64,000 bases of DNA, taken from assembly GCF_901000735.1 (NCBI RefSeq), contig NC_081546.1, positions 21,321,952 through 21,385,951 of the forward strand, written 5' to 3'. Of this stretch, positions 23,651 to 35,126 are shown piece by piece (the stretch's first letter is position 1; each line of letters begins with the position of its first letter). This DNA comes from Corylus avellana (taxonomy: Eukaryota > Streptophyta > Magnoliopsida > Fagales > Betulaceae). The notes below the pieces were generated by a model. It saw only the letters and a list, made by a program, of their open reading frames with translations. It was not told where the DNA came from and ran no database searches. Both the position numbers and the translations under genes were made by a program.

Positions 23651-23814
23651 ATTTAACATGCATGGTTCAAATTAACCTAAAGGATATATATATATATAAC
23701 ATGCATTTTTCTTGTTCATTTAATTATGAGATACCAAATTTAATTGGTATCTCATTAATTAAAATTAATTAAAACAATTAAAGTAACATTGGTGATCGAT
23801 GATATTAAAGTTTT

Positions 23815-23852
<38 letters not shown>
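23815..23852. repeat. (CA)n(TA)n microsatellite
   Basis: Compound dinucleotide run inside CACTA-2, between the retroposon and the transposase leader exon. Confidence 0.9.
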
Positions 23853-24529
23853 AACCGTGCACGCTATATATCATTTAGGTTTGAGTCATGCACGTTAAAA
23901 TGAAATTGTTGTTGGTAAGATTAATTGCACTCTTCAGGTACACCAACCTTATCAACCGTTAATACTATACATTTATTCAAGTTACATTTGTTTACTTTTA
24001 TTTTGTAATTTTGAATTTTTTTTTCCCTTGTCATGTTCTCATCTTAAGTTTTCATGTCTATATATGTATGCATGTATATATTAATTTGCAGTTTACATGC
24101 CATATATGAGTACTTCAAAAAAAGTTGCAGGAACTATAAGCCTACAGCTCAATTCAAAGTTATTAATTTGTTCCTTGATCATTAATTAGTACATATTTGT
24201 ATCATTAATTATATTAGTTTGTATAAACCATATAAACATGCATGATATTTAAATATATATATATATACCACTAATTATATATATATATATTCCTGACGTG
24301 CCTATGTGGCACGTCAGGAGGGTGCCTTGGGAAGGCCAGCGCCTGCTGGCCGTCCCATCGCATGCACCCACTCCTGATCATGGTATTTTTTTTTTTTTTT
24401 TTGCTTTTCCCTCTCTCCCTTGATTACTCCTCTCTTCTCTCCCGCCAGGCAGCCAAAGTCCCTCAACCGAGTCAGCCCAGCCATTTTTTCTTCTTCATTT
24501 TCTTCTCCTCCCTCATCTGAAATCTCCCT

Positions 24530-26325
24530 CACTCTTCCTTATCTCCTGCTCTCTCTCTCTCAACTCTATCTCTCAGCTAGCAGTACTCTCTCTAGCTAGC
24601 TCACTCCCCATCTCCGACGGCCACCTCCACTTCGCCGTTGCCGTCTCCGGCGATTCTCCGGCCAAATCTGCTCCGCCAATCTCCTCCATCTCTCCTGCAG
24701 GTATATATATATATATTGTTTTATTTTATAACTATAAATATTGTTTTATTTTATATATAATATTGTTTTATTGCAGAATATATGCTATATATATATATAT
24801 ATACATTGTCTCGTTTTATCAATTTTATGTTTTATTTTGTCATATATTCGCATGATGTTTCAATAATGTACGGGATTGAGTATTTGTGAGCATCTAATTG
24901 AGGTGAAATTTTTTTTCTTTTTTGGAATATCTATTAATTAATTACTTATTGTACGTTGGATATGCACATGCATGCAAAATGATGTTTCTCATGCTAGGTA
25001 GGTTTTTGTTTGAAAATATAATTGCTTTTTAAATGTGGCTCAATTTTTTTTTTTTTTTTTGGTAGATTTGTTTAAATGAAAAGGTTGGCTTATTAGTAAG
25101 GAATTTATAAAACATTACGTCAATTTTAATCTATCATTCATTTCAATATCGTTTGACCTTCTAATTAAGTACGTGTAGTGCGTGGTGATATATAATATTT
25201 ATAGAGATTTAGTTTAAGACTTTGTTTAATTAATATTCAACGTTAATGAGTTTTTTAATATTCTTTTAACCATAAACGTTATGGATTAATTTGTAAGTTA
25301 TAAATTCACACAGCGCGAGGATTCAATCCGAATTACATGGATTTAACGGGAAAAAGAGTTGGCAAAAGTGCAAACCTTGTCAAACTTAGAGAGACTTCAA
25401 ATGAATAAGTAAAAAGTCATGACTTTGTTTTTTAGACTATTTTTTTTTCACACTTTTGTTTTGAGTTTTTTTTAACAAATCTAATCATAATTAAACACAT
25501 AACCTAAAACACTTGCAAAATATATTCAATTCGATTCTTACTTCATTCTATCCCACATATATTATTTTTTCAAACAAAAAAAAAACCATACAAAATGGAT
25601 TAAAGTTTTGGTTAATTTGAAGAACTTATAAACTTGTTCAAGTTGAAATATAACGCATTAAAATTAATATTACCTAAAAACTAGTTGGAATTTTGTTAAA
25701 ATTGTGATTAATATGAAAGAAATTAATCTAATGTGTCAATAACCCAAGAAATGTCCGGACCAAAAATATATATTACGAAAACATTTACCATATTTGCAAG
25801 ACACTCAAAATTCTTTTAACCTTTATATATATCATATAAATAATAAATAAATACACCAAACAAAAGAGTTGTATGACCCATGCATGTCATCACTTACTAA
25901 TTAATGCCAAAGTCTAACGACATTTAAGCTATATTTATTGTATTTAGGGTCCTTATAACGAATCTAGCTCGGTAGATGTATTAGAACAACCTTATAAAAT
26001 AACCTAGCTAGAATTAATTTGTTTAGGGTCTCCACCAAAGAAAATGCTTAAATTTGGATCAAGTATTTTTTTTATTATTGGTTTTTCTAGATTAATTATA
26101 ATAGATAAGTGTTATCAATACACCATTTGGTACGGATGAATGTAGATACGCATGAATATGTATATATTTTTGGACATAAACAATTTAAACCTATATGAGA
26201 ATATATAGGTTTATATTTTTAATGTGGTTCAAATATTTAGGTTTCGGTTTATATATATGCATGTGCTTAAAATTAGGTATACAATTTTTAAGTCTTATAT
26301 ATTTATTCCTTATTTATGTACGTAG
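24530..26325 (+). promoter_or_regulatory. CACTA-2 leader exon and first intron
   Basis: A CT-rich transcribed-looking stretch (ctctctctctc; cgccgttgccgtctccgg) ends at a clean donor (cctgcag|gtatat, intron from 24701). The acceptor cgtag lies at 26321-26325, seven bases before the TNP2 ATG. CACTA-3 has the same arrangement (37882-40042), so a noncoding first exon with a long leader intron is conserved in this lineage. The transcription start is not known. Confidence 0.55.
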
Positions 26326-26331
26326 ATAAAA

Positions 26332-28277
26332 ATGGACAAGAGTTGGATGACAAAGTCTAGGAATACGAGGGAATATAGAGACGGGTGTAGATTGTTTGTG
26401 GAGTTTGCAGTTAGTAACTGTAGAACCCCTGATGGATTCATCTATTGCCCTTGTAAGGTTTGTCGAAATTGCCCTTGTAAAGTTTGTCGAAATAACCGGT
26501 GCCACCCGCCGGGTTTCGTATTTGACCACTTGACAAGGGGAAAAGGAATGATGCCGGAATACACACTTTGGTTCTATCACGGTGAGAAGCATGTACAGAG
26601 TCTTGATACCGGGTCTAATTCCAATCGCCCGGCCTCAGATGCGGATGCAAGCGCAAATCAGGGTGGAGACATGCACGGAATGTTGCGTGATTTATTCAGC
26701 ATGCACGAAGTAGTCAGAGAAGACAATTGTGAGCCTTAGGCCGTGGTGCAAGGGGGTCAGAAAATTGTGACCGAAGAAGCCGCTGAAGGCGACGCACTAA
26801 AGTACTACGGCCTTCTTAAAAAGGCGGAGAAACCACTTCATACTGTGATAAAACATAGCAAACTAAGTGCGACTGTTCACCTGTACAACTTGAAGTGCGT
26901 CGGTGGACTTAGTAACTTGATTTTCTCGGTTTTCCTAGAGTTCATCAATCAGTTGCTGCCCAAGAGTAATGAAACTCTGCCAGTTAATACATATGAGGCG
27001 AAAAAGCTTTTACGAGACATGGGACTAGGGTATGAGAAGATTCCGGCGTGCCGTAATGACTGTATGCTATTCTGGAAGGGCAATAAAGAGTTTGATTCAT
27101 GTACCGTACGTGGAAAATCTAAATGGATGGAAGCAATCAATTTTGATAAGGACGGTCAACCCATATCGTCGGGCAAGAAATATCCGGTGAAGGTGTTGCG
27201 GTAGTTTTCACTCATACCACAACTACAGAGGTTGTTTATGTCAAAACATATATCACGCTTTATGAGGTGGCATACAGAAAGCTGCACTAAGGACAGCGTA
27301 TTGAGGCATCCAGCCGATGGCGAAGCATGGAAGGCATTCGACAATTTACATCTGGAGTTTTCAGCGGACAGTAGGAATGTAAGGCTCGGACTAACCTCAG
27401 ATGGATTTAATCCATTTGGAAACATGAGTACATCTCACAGCACTTGGCCTGTAATGGTTGTGCCCTACAACTTGCCTCATTGGATGTGCATGAAACAGAC
27501 ATCTTTTATACTATCATTGATTATCCCAGGCCCAAGTTTACCTGGAATGGATATAGATGCCTACCTTCAACCCTTAATTAAGGAGTTACACGAACTATGA
27601 AATGTAGGGGTACGCACATATGACGTCTCAAAAAAAAATAATTTTGTTATGCGAGCGTAGTTGATGTGGACAATTAATGACTTCCCAGCATACGCAGATT
27701 TGTCTGGATGGTCTACCAAGGGTGAGAAGGCATGTCCTTGCTGTATAAACTCGACAAGGTCGAAATGGTTAAAACATGGCCATAAATTGTGTTATATAGG
27801 GCACAGGTGATACTTGCCCATGGATCATCCGTGGAGGCGGAACAAAAGAACATTTGATAGCAACGTAGAACTAGAATGTGCCCCTGATGTGCCAAGTTGA
27901 GATGAAGTCATAAGCCAATTAGAAGGGATGGTGTTTGGGGATGAGAACGCCGGTCAGGCAATGCAGGCTAAGAAAGAAAAAGGAAAGAAGCAGAAGACGA
28001 ATACTTCTAATGTAGTGTGGAAGAAGAAAAGTATTTTTTTTAGGTTGCCGTATTGGAAAGATAATTTATTGCAGCATAATCTTGATGTTATGCACATACA
28101 GAAAAACGTGATGGACAACATACTTGGTACAATACTGGACATTCCAGGAAAAATGAAGGACAACCTCGCCGCCCGCTTAGATTTGCAAGAAATGGGTTTG
28201 AGACGTACACTTCATCTATTTGTGGACCCACAGGATGATAAGACCTATATTCAACAAGCTACCCACACAATGTCCAA
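26332..28277 (+). pseudogene. CACTA-2 TNP2-like transposase, broken and 3'-truncated
   Basis: Begins MDKSWMTKSRNTREYRDGC, the transposase-associated N-terminal domain, with CPCKVCR cysteines. The Transposase_21 region follows, with the lineage markers TSDGFNPFG, CPCC and HNLDVMHI(E/Q)KNV. Stops interrupt the frame at 26737, 27202, 27598, 27658 and at least two later points. Most fit C-to-T or G-to-A changes of Gln or Trp codons. A short duplication of the CRNCPCKV segment occurs near residues 43-53. The gene is cut off after the ATHTMSN motif; compared with CACTA-3, the rest of Transposase_21 and the C-terminal domains are missing. It cannot supply transposase. Confidence 0.9.
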
Positions 28278-29094
28278 CACTCACAATCACCCCAGCAGCC
28301 GCCACCCCAACCCAAACCGGTGACTCTCTCTCCCTCTCCCTCTCCGCTCTATCTCAATTTTGTGACTGAAATGTTCACTTCTGGCACTCTGAGGTAGTAA
28401 TCGTTTTCAGAAGTTTTAATGATTCTTTTGGGCTATTCCTTGTTTTTCCGTTACTTTTTCTATGTGGGTCTATATATTAAAACATTCTCTTTTAAAACTT
28501 TTTGTTGAAGAATGCAGCTATTTGGATGGTTAGGATAAATTTGACTAGTTCTTTAGCCCAAAAGATCCCTTTATTAAATTATTTTTTTCAATTTTAATTA
28601 AGGGTTTTTTTAAAACGGGTCGGGTCGTGTTACCTGTTTAGCACACAAGTCGTGTCGGGTCGTGTTAGATCGTTTCTACTCGATATGACCTGGTTATGCT
28701 AAATGGGTTACGCAGGTATTGCTGGGTTACCCGGACATTTTCTGTGTTATAATCGGGTCAGACTCGCTAACCCGTTTAAGTAAACGGGTTATGCTTGTGT
28801 CTAGGGTAATCGGGTCGCGGGTCTTAATGGGTCCTAATCGTGTCTACTCAGTTACCCGTTTTGCCAGCCCTAACTGTAGCATACGTTCATGTACTATTTG
28901 CAGAGTACGGCGAACTATTGTCAGTGTATGTCTGGTGGTCCCCATACGTACGTCCTCTACTACAAACAGGAGCGTACATCTGGTAACCCTAGCGTACGTC
29001 CTTTATGAAAGTCTAAATCCCCAAAATGCCCTTCCTACTGTCCCTAGTGACGCAAAACCCAAATTAACCTTCTAAATAAGCTAATTAGGCTTAG
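28278..29094. repeat. Unassigned DNA with 'gggtcgtgtt' dispersed repeat (about 28605-28875)
   Basis: From 28605 the sequence is dense in gggtcgtgtt, cgggttaccc and related strings, the same kind of repeat that hosts the nested complex (35078-35126 and 59768-59860). The first 300 bp (ccctctccctctcc) show no gene. ORFs here come from the repetitive composition. Confidence 0.5.
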
Positions 29095-29775
29095 TTAACT
29101 TATTCGGGTCACTACACAATGCAGCCCATGGAGGTGGTAGACTTCTTTGAAATACAATTGTGCCATATTCACCGGATTGGCAATCTTCTTACAAGCAATG
29201 AAATGTACCATCTTAGAGAATCTATCAACAACCACAAAGATGGAGTCATTACTTTTTTGGGTCTTTGGTAAGCTAAACACGAAGTCCATGCTCACGTTGG
29301 TCCATGGTCCTTTCGGAATAGGAAGGTGCATATACAACCCGGGGTTAGTAGCCAACCCCTTGGACACTTGACATACATGGTAGCTCTTCACATGCCTGTC
29401 CACTTCTTTCCGCATGCTCAGCCAATAGAAATGGTCCGCTACCAGTTATAATGTTTTATCCCGCCTCATGTGACCTTCATTATGGTGCTCATGGATAATC
29501 TTCAATCGTAGACTACCTTCGGAAATGCATAGTTGAGTGCCTTTGAATAGGAACCCATTATACAGCCCGAAGTCTCCCCACCATAATACCAAAAAACGGA
29601 TCAATAGACAAAGAATCTTTTAATAATTCAAAACTTAATACCTCTGAATTCATGGTGGTCAATAGTGATGTTTTTCAGCTAAGGGCGTCGGCCACTTTGT
29701 TCAATGCTCCCGACATGTGCTTGATGGAGAAGGAGAATTGTTGTACAAAGGTGGCTCATTTAGCATGCCGAGATG
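29095..29775 (-). pseudogene. Ty3/gypsy pol remnant: RNase H end and integrase start
   Basis: Reading the minus strand from 29775: an RNase H tail (FSFSIKHMSGALNKVADALS), then a linker, then the integrase zinc-finger end and core start (SYHVCQVSK ... GPWTNVSMDFVFSLPK ... VVVDRFSKMVHFI). The order is gypsy-type and the wording is close to chromovirus-like elements. Stops and frameshifts lie between the two parts, and the rest of pol and both LTRs are absent. Confidence 0.85.
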
Positions 29776-32700
29776 TTAGGATTAGCCCGACTCGTTAGCT
29801 CATTCATATACCTTTGTGTGTATAAAAACTTTACTTAATCGTCATAAACTTTCATCATTTTTTAAAGCAATTTTCTAAAGTTTAAAAACTCTCAATTGAG
29901 TGTATTATATTTTAAAAAGTTTACAAAGGGACACCTCCCATTAGAATTTGGGGTTAAATCAAGTGGAACATGGTTGAAAATACCTTTATACCCTTGTAAA
30001 ATTTATGTAATTACAAAATTACCGTAATTTTTTAAGAAAAAAAAGGGGGAAACTTCACTGGCCTCTAAATTGTCACACATTTTGTAATGTCTCTCCTAAA
30101 GTTCAAAATCTCTCAATTTAATGTATCAAACTTTTTATGTTTTTCAATGTCCCAAATTCGTTAGGATTTTCATTTAAATCCCAACAAAATTTTCAAAATA
30201 ACTCATTTTTCTTTTTATAGAAAACATATTTAAATTTTTTTGCAAAGATTGAGACATGGGTATTTTTACAAATACCGTTAAATTCGGACCAACGCCTTAA
30301 TCTTTTCAAAAAAAAAATTTTCGTAAAATAAATGGGAATATCTTGGAAAAATTTAACGGAATGGTGAAATTGCAAACAATTGAAAGATTGATACACAAAA
30401 TTGAGAGAAATTAAGGGAAAATTACACTTTACCCCCCTTAAAGTTTCATTCGATTTGTACTTTGACCTCCAATGTTCTAAAATTTGCAATGTACCCAAAC
30501 AAAGTATCAAAAATTTGCAATGTAGCCACTCTGTTAATTATTTCCGCCCAATTTGACGGAATATTGCTGATGTACAAGACATTTATTTTAAGAAATTCCA
30601 AAAATGCTCTCAATTCAATAAACCAAAATCAAGAAAAAAACAATATTGAGGGTTGGCTACAGCCCCCCCATTGGCCATTTGGGGGTAGCAGAGCCACCCC
30701 TTTTGGGCATTTGGAGGTGTCAAAGTGGTGTAGATCGGAGTGCTTGGGACTTCATGAGGAAGACCGAGGTGGATGTAAGTGTGAAGGGACACCAGGGAGT
30801 CAAGACAAGGCCATAACGCTTGAAGAAAGGCTATCAGAGCAATTGTAGGGACTGCCGTTCGGTATCCCATTCGAACGGGCCTCATCCGGAAACTCCCCAT
30901 ATTAATTCCCGAGGCTCCCATTTGATGACTGTTTGAAGGCGGTTCGAATGGCCAACATCCAGAGGGTTCTCCATACTAAAACCCAAGACGTCCGTTCTCT
31001 AACCATTCGAATGTCTATTTTATTTTTCAGTTTTGTACTTAGTTTCTAGTTTTGCTTTAGGACCGTCCAAACGAAGGTTGTTCCGTACGAATGGCCAGCG
31101 TAGAAGTCTAAGCCGACTTAATTTCCTTTTACTACTAGGGTTAGGAGTTTAGCGGCTATAAATACATGCTTATAGTCAGTTTGTATCAATAAGAAGCCTT
31201 AGAGTTGAAATTCTTCAATTTCCTTCAAACCTGATAACAGCCGAATGTTGTACATTCAAGTCCCTTAACTCGCATATGTTAATTCCTTAGCATTGTTATT
31301 TGTTTGATTTTGTGTTGTTTAAGTATTTTTAAGGTTTTTAATAAAGATGCAAAAAATTCCATTGATTTTGGGCTTAAACCACCCTTTGAGAAGACCTAGA
31401 AGATGTGCTTAAGCCTAACTAATCATAATAGAGGACCTATATGATGTGGTTAAGTTTAATCAACCCAAGGAAAGGATTAAATCGAAATTTCTCTAATTGG
31501 AGTTAAAATCGGATTGGATTCAAATTTAGATTCTGCAGACATCTCAATATTTTGACCATAACGTTTCGTTCAAGTATCAGATTGAGGTGAAAATAGTGGC
31601 ATTGGAAATCTAACTCAAAATACTACTATCATTGTGAAATAATATTTTCCTAATCCGGACATTTGCTATTCCAAATTCATCCCGCAATATAAGAATGCAA
31701 ATCTAGACGAATCCTATTCCAATTCGTACTAGAATTGCTTCCTAATTTGACTAGGAAACTGAAGTATGATTTTTTAGGATTCCTAAGGCTTCTCGGGTTT
31801 GTTTTACACCCAATAAATAGGCCTCTAAGCTTTGAAGAGAGGTGTGCTTAGTTTTAGACAGAAAATATCTTCTTGGAGAGTTGAAGAGTTGAAGAGAAGA
31901 TGAACATGGCAAGATGCCATTCTAGCACCACTATGAGTGGCTAAATTCGTAAGAGGGTATTGATGTAGCCCTTTCCAAGTAACAATAGTTTAATGGTGTT
32001 TTTAATTTAGAGATTTTCTATATGTATGATGTTGTATAACTTAAAGATTTGGTTTTAAAGTTTATATTCAATCATTATGAAATTCTTCTATTGTCTTAGA
32101 AAGCTTTTTATCTTCATTGAACTCAATCCTTCATATTTTCTGTGACTATATGAATGATTGTTATACAACCGGTTTTAATTGACACATGATTAAGAGGGTT
32201 TGATAGGCCATGCCTAGGGAAGACGAATTACTCTACACCCTAGCTTAGTGTAATTTAGGTAGACAATTCGTACAACCCAAAGATGAGTTATGCTTATCCC
32301 TTGATTATGTGTAACTGATTAAGCGATTTGATAGGTTAGAGCCTTCTAGGTTACATATTTCCTTAATATACGATTTGAGTAAACACCTCTATTTATAAAG
32401 CTTTACATATAATTTGAAATATTTCAAATACAAACATATTCTTTAAATTAGAAGTCACAAATATAATCTAAATCCCTTGATTTAGGAAATACAAAATCAA
32501 CATTAATTTATCATAAATGATTTATATCCTTAACAGGAAGCTCGGAAAACAGCTACTTGCATCGATGGTAACTATTTGGTCACCTTCTGCCCCCACCATT
32601 CTCATAAACACTTATTGATTAGTTATTTTATTTAGTTGGGTTTGCCATTCTAAATAATTATCCAAGTAAGAGTATAGTAGTAGTTTATCTTAATATCAAA

Positions 32701-34010
32701 TAGTTGTAGAAAAACACGAGGAACAAAACAACATGCTGAAACGCAGCAGCAAACAAACAAACAAAGTTAGGGTTGATATTTTCAACTACAATGAAGAAAA
32801 TACGGAGAAATTAAGAAAATAGGTGAGAATGCAATCGGAGTGAATAAAGGCCTAGAAGTTGGCACTCCCGTGAATCTTTTATGCAAACTTCCAATCCTAA
32901 ACAATTAAAACATGTTGACAGCCACAAGAGAGTTACCCTCAAAAATGAAATCCTTAAGAGAGAAGAAAGCAAGAGGTGGGGTTAGACAGATAGATGGGCT
33001 GCTAGAGCCTCTCCATACAATGACATACGAAGCAGACCAATTACAGGTCAAGGTGGCAACCTACTCCCATCAAATAAACATGGGCTGCTAGAGCCTCTTT
33101 CTTACAGCTAGACGGCTTTGATTGATTCTACCTCTCTGTCTCCCATCAACCCTCCCCTCAGATCCTTTCCTTCCAAATCCCATCTCTCTGCCTTATCACT
33201 TCCTCTTACATGGCTTCTATCCGTCATGCCCACGTCATGACCAAAACATCTAAATAGATTCTAAAAAGAGGCTAAAAGAATGCACAAAAAACTAAAATAG
33301 ATGCAAAATGGTCATTTTCAAAAAGCAATTATGCAGTGTGCTTATTAGTTTCAATAAGACAGTTATTTTAAATAAAACTAACCGCCTAAGACAGAGCCGT
33401 TGTGATTAACAAAAATTTAATAACCACCTAAGGCGATTACGGTTGACTGTTTGAGGTAATAACTGCTAATCGCAACCGCATGTACACCTTTATATACATG
33501 GTCGTTTTTATTGTTACATCAGATAGTAAGCATTTGGAGGTAAACACTTGAAAGTACATGTTGCATTTCTCTTTTTATGCCACAATCTTTCATGGATTTA
33601 TGGTTTTTTTTTTTTTTGATACCGTTGTTTTTAATTATTTTTTGGGCCTTAATTCTCCATTAAAAAAAAAGCTTATTTTTTGGTTTCTTTCTATCATTTA
33701 AGCTTTGTTTTATGGAAATTATGGCTTAGTTTTTCGGATAGTGTTACTAATTCTACAATTGTCGATCTTGGGTTTTGATGTTTCTCATGAGTTTAACTTG
33801 CAAAGTTCTTGCTTTCGGAGTTCAATTTTGATGGGGTTTTGTTGTTTCTGAATTTCATTTATAAAAGGTCTTATTCGTTTTGAGTTTAATTTTGACGGAT
33901 TTATGTTGTTTCTTGGTTTAGATTTGTTCAGCAATATATGTTGTTGTTCCGGTTCAATCATTACTGAGTGTTAACAAATGCTTGTGTATACATGCGGCAT
34001 ACATGACTCA
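29776..34010. other. Gene-free stretch with LTR-like pieces
   Basis: 29776-30640: AT-rich, no structure. 30640-30760: a GC-richer patch (cattggccatttggggg). 30849-31262: looks like an LTR (TATA motif gcggctataaatacatg at about 31153, then tcaataag), but I could not fix its ends. 31790-31970: another promoter-like part of an LTR (caataaataggcctctaag). About 32535-32630 contains a short stretch readable between splice-like signals, not assignable. 32640-34010: nothing recognised. Confidence 0.45.
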
Positions 34011-34283
34011 ATGCATTCACATGATTATATGGAACACACAAGTGCAATACTTTGTCTTGTCTCCGTGGAGTAACTTGGAATGACTCACATCAAGCAATTA
34101 ATAAGCTTTTTATGGTATCTATTCATCTTCTAATTTACGTTAAGTAATGAAGAATTCTCTCATCTTAATAAAAAACTAAGCAAACATCTGTATTTTCTTG
34201 CACCAATTCCTTAACTATTTTAATATGGCCCTCAGCAGAAGTCAAGTGCAAAGGAGTTCATCTCAGCATGTCCACCTCTTCCA
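34011..34283 (-). pseudogene. Ankyrin exon remnant, heavily decayed
   Basis: Base-level similarity to the dead exon at 20108-20701 runs through the same landmarks: gattatatggaacacacaagtg, caagcaattaataagc, gccctcagcagaagtcaagtg. Many indels, no frame. It ends inside 'cacctcttccacaag', where RNase H-like sequence starts. Confidence 0.75.
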
Positions 34284-34419
34284 CAAGGAGCTCTCTATAG
34301 TTATAGCACGTGAAGCCAAGGCAACATTGTTAGCCGTTGAAGTTGCTGCCTCTCTTTCCTCCCCTCAGATTTTGCTTGAAGGGGATTCTAAGGAAGTGGA
34401 AAAACCGGTTAGATGGTAG
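34284..34419 (+). pseudogene. RNase H-like (RVT_3 type) fragment
   Basis: The plus frame reads AREAKATLLAVEVAASL then LLEGDSKEV, the pattern of the RNase H-like domain found at the end of many plant LINE reverse transcriptases: a Glu in EAKA and an Asp in EGDS. Only about 45 residues remain. It is fused directly to an ankyrin remnant in opposite orientation. Confidence 0.65.
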
Positions 34420-34495
34420 AGTTCAGATCGATTTGCTTAACTTGTCAACTCGTTTAGGGTCAACCTGAATACAATCCGTTTAAAACTTATCAAAC
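34420..34495. repeat. Left part of the 'acccg' repeat that hosts the nested complex
   Basis: Reads cgtttagggtcaacctgaat and resumes after the solo LTR at 35078. The same type of sequence continues at 59768-59860 beyond CACTA-4. Confidence 0.5.
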
Positions 34496-35077
34496 TGATG
34501 CAGATGGGATGGCGATACTCGTCCCTGGAAGTGCGTTCGAGCGCACGCGTGTCTGATGCTGGAATGTTGTTCCTGGAGGTGCGACCGATCCTCCCCTGTG
34601 AAAGTGATCGATCGATCGCTTGCTCAAGCGCACCAAGTCTCTGGTGGTGCAATCGAGCAACCGCGTGCTGCGATCGAGCGCACATGGGGCATTATGTTAA
34701 TTTTCAATGTTTTTTTTATTATCTTAAATTGACTTTATGTTATTATTTTATTAGGGTTAGGGTTTTGGGAGTCTTTATTTCATTATTTTATCAGGTTTAG
34801 GGTTTTGAGGATATTTATGTCATATTTTATTAGGTTTAGGGTTTTAGGCTATATATATATATATAGCCTCCATAGGAAATCAGTTGTTATTTATTATTGA
34901 TTTGTTGAATAAGAATTACTCATAGGTGAGGTTTTTTTCATATTTTTCCTTGAAATCATAGATAGACTCTATATTTTGAGAAGAATTCTCAGATCATTGA
35001 TAGACTCAAGATTTAAAATTATTTATCCGCTGCTTATTGATGTTCTTTGCTGCAGCCCACTAAGTCACGCTGCATCA
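34496..35077 (+). mobile_element. Solo LTR, second copy (TGATGCAG...TGCATCA family)
   Basis: Same family as 16159-16688: shared TTTAGGG-type motifs, 'tatttatgtcatattttatt', a TATA region before 'agcctcc', and the end gctgcatca. Flanks caaac (34491-34495) and caacc (35078-35082) fit a 5-bp duplication with one change. It also carries gcgcacgcgt and atcgatcgat-rich repeats near its 5' side. Confidence 0.8.
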
Positions 35078-35126
35078 CAACCCGAATAATTAAATGGGTC
35101 AAACATATTAACCCGAACACGACACT

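Larger units (their letters stand above)
21753..28277 (+). mobile_element. CACTA-2: 3'-truncated CACTA transposon
   Basis: Left end CACTACAAAAAAAAAAGCC at 21753, subterminal gacgtg(t/g) repeats to about 22165, a noncoding leader exon, a 1.6-kb intron and a broken TNP2 gene. The element stops inside TNP2 at about 28277, where unrelated CAGCCGCCACCCC sequence begins, and no right terminus follows. A retroposon (22500-23650) is inserted in it. Layout and sequence match CACTA-3, so both belong to one lineage. Confidence 0.88.

Noticed and set aside
30849..31262. Complete solo LTR with ends TGTAGGG...TGTACA
   Set aside because: A TATA motif is present, but flanking 5-mers do not match and no partner copy is in the window; reported only as LTR-like DNA.
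32535..32630. Coding exon readable as CIDGNYLVTFCPHHSH
   Set aside because: Short, no neighbouring exons, and no family that I recognise; left as unassigned.
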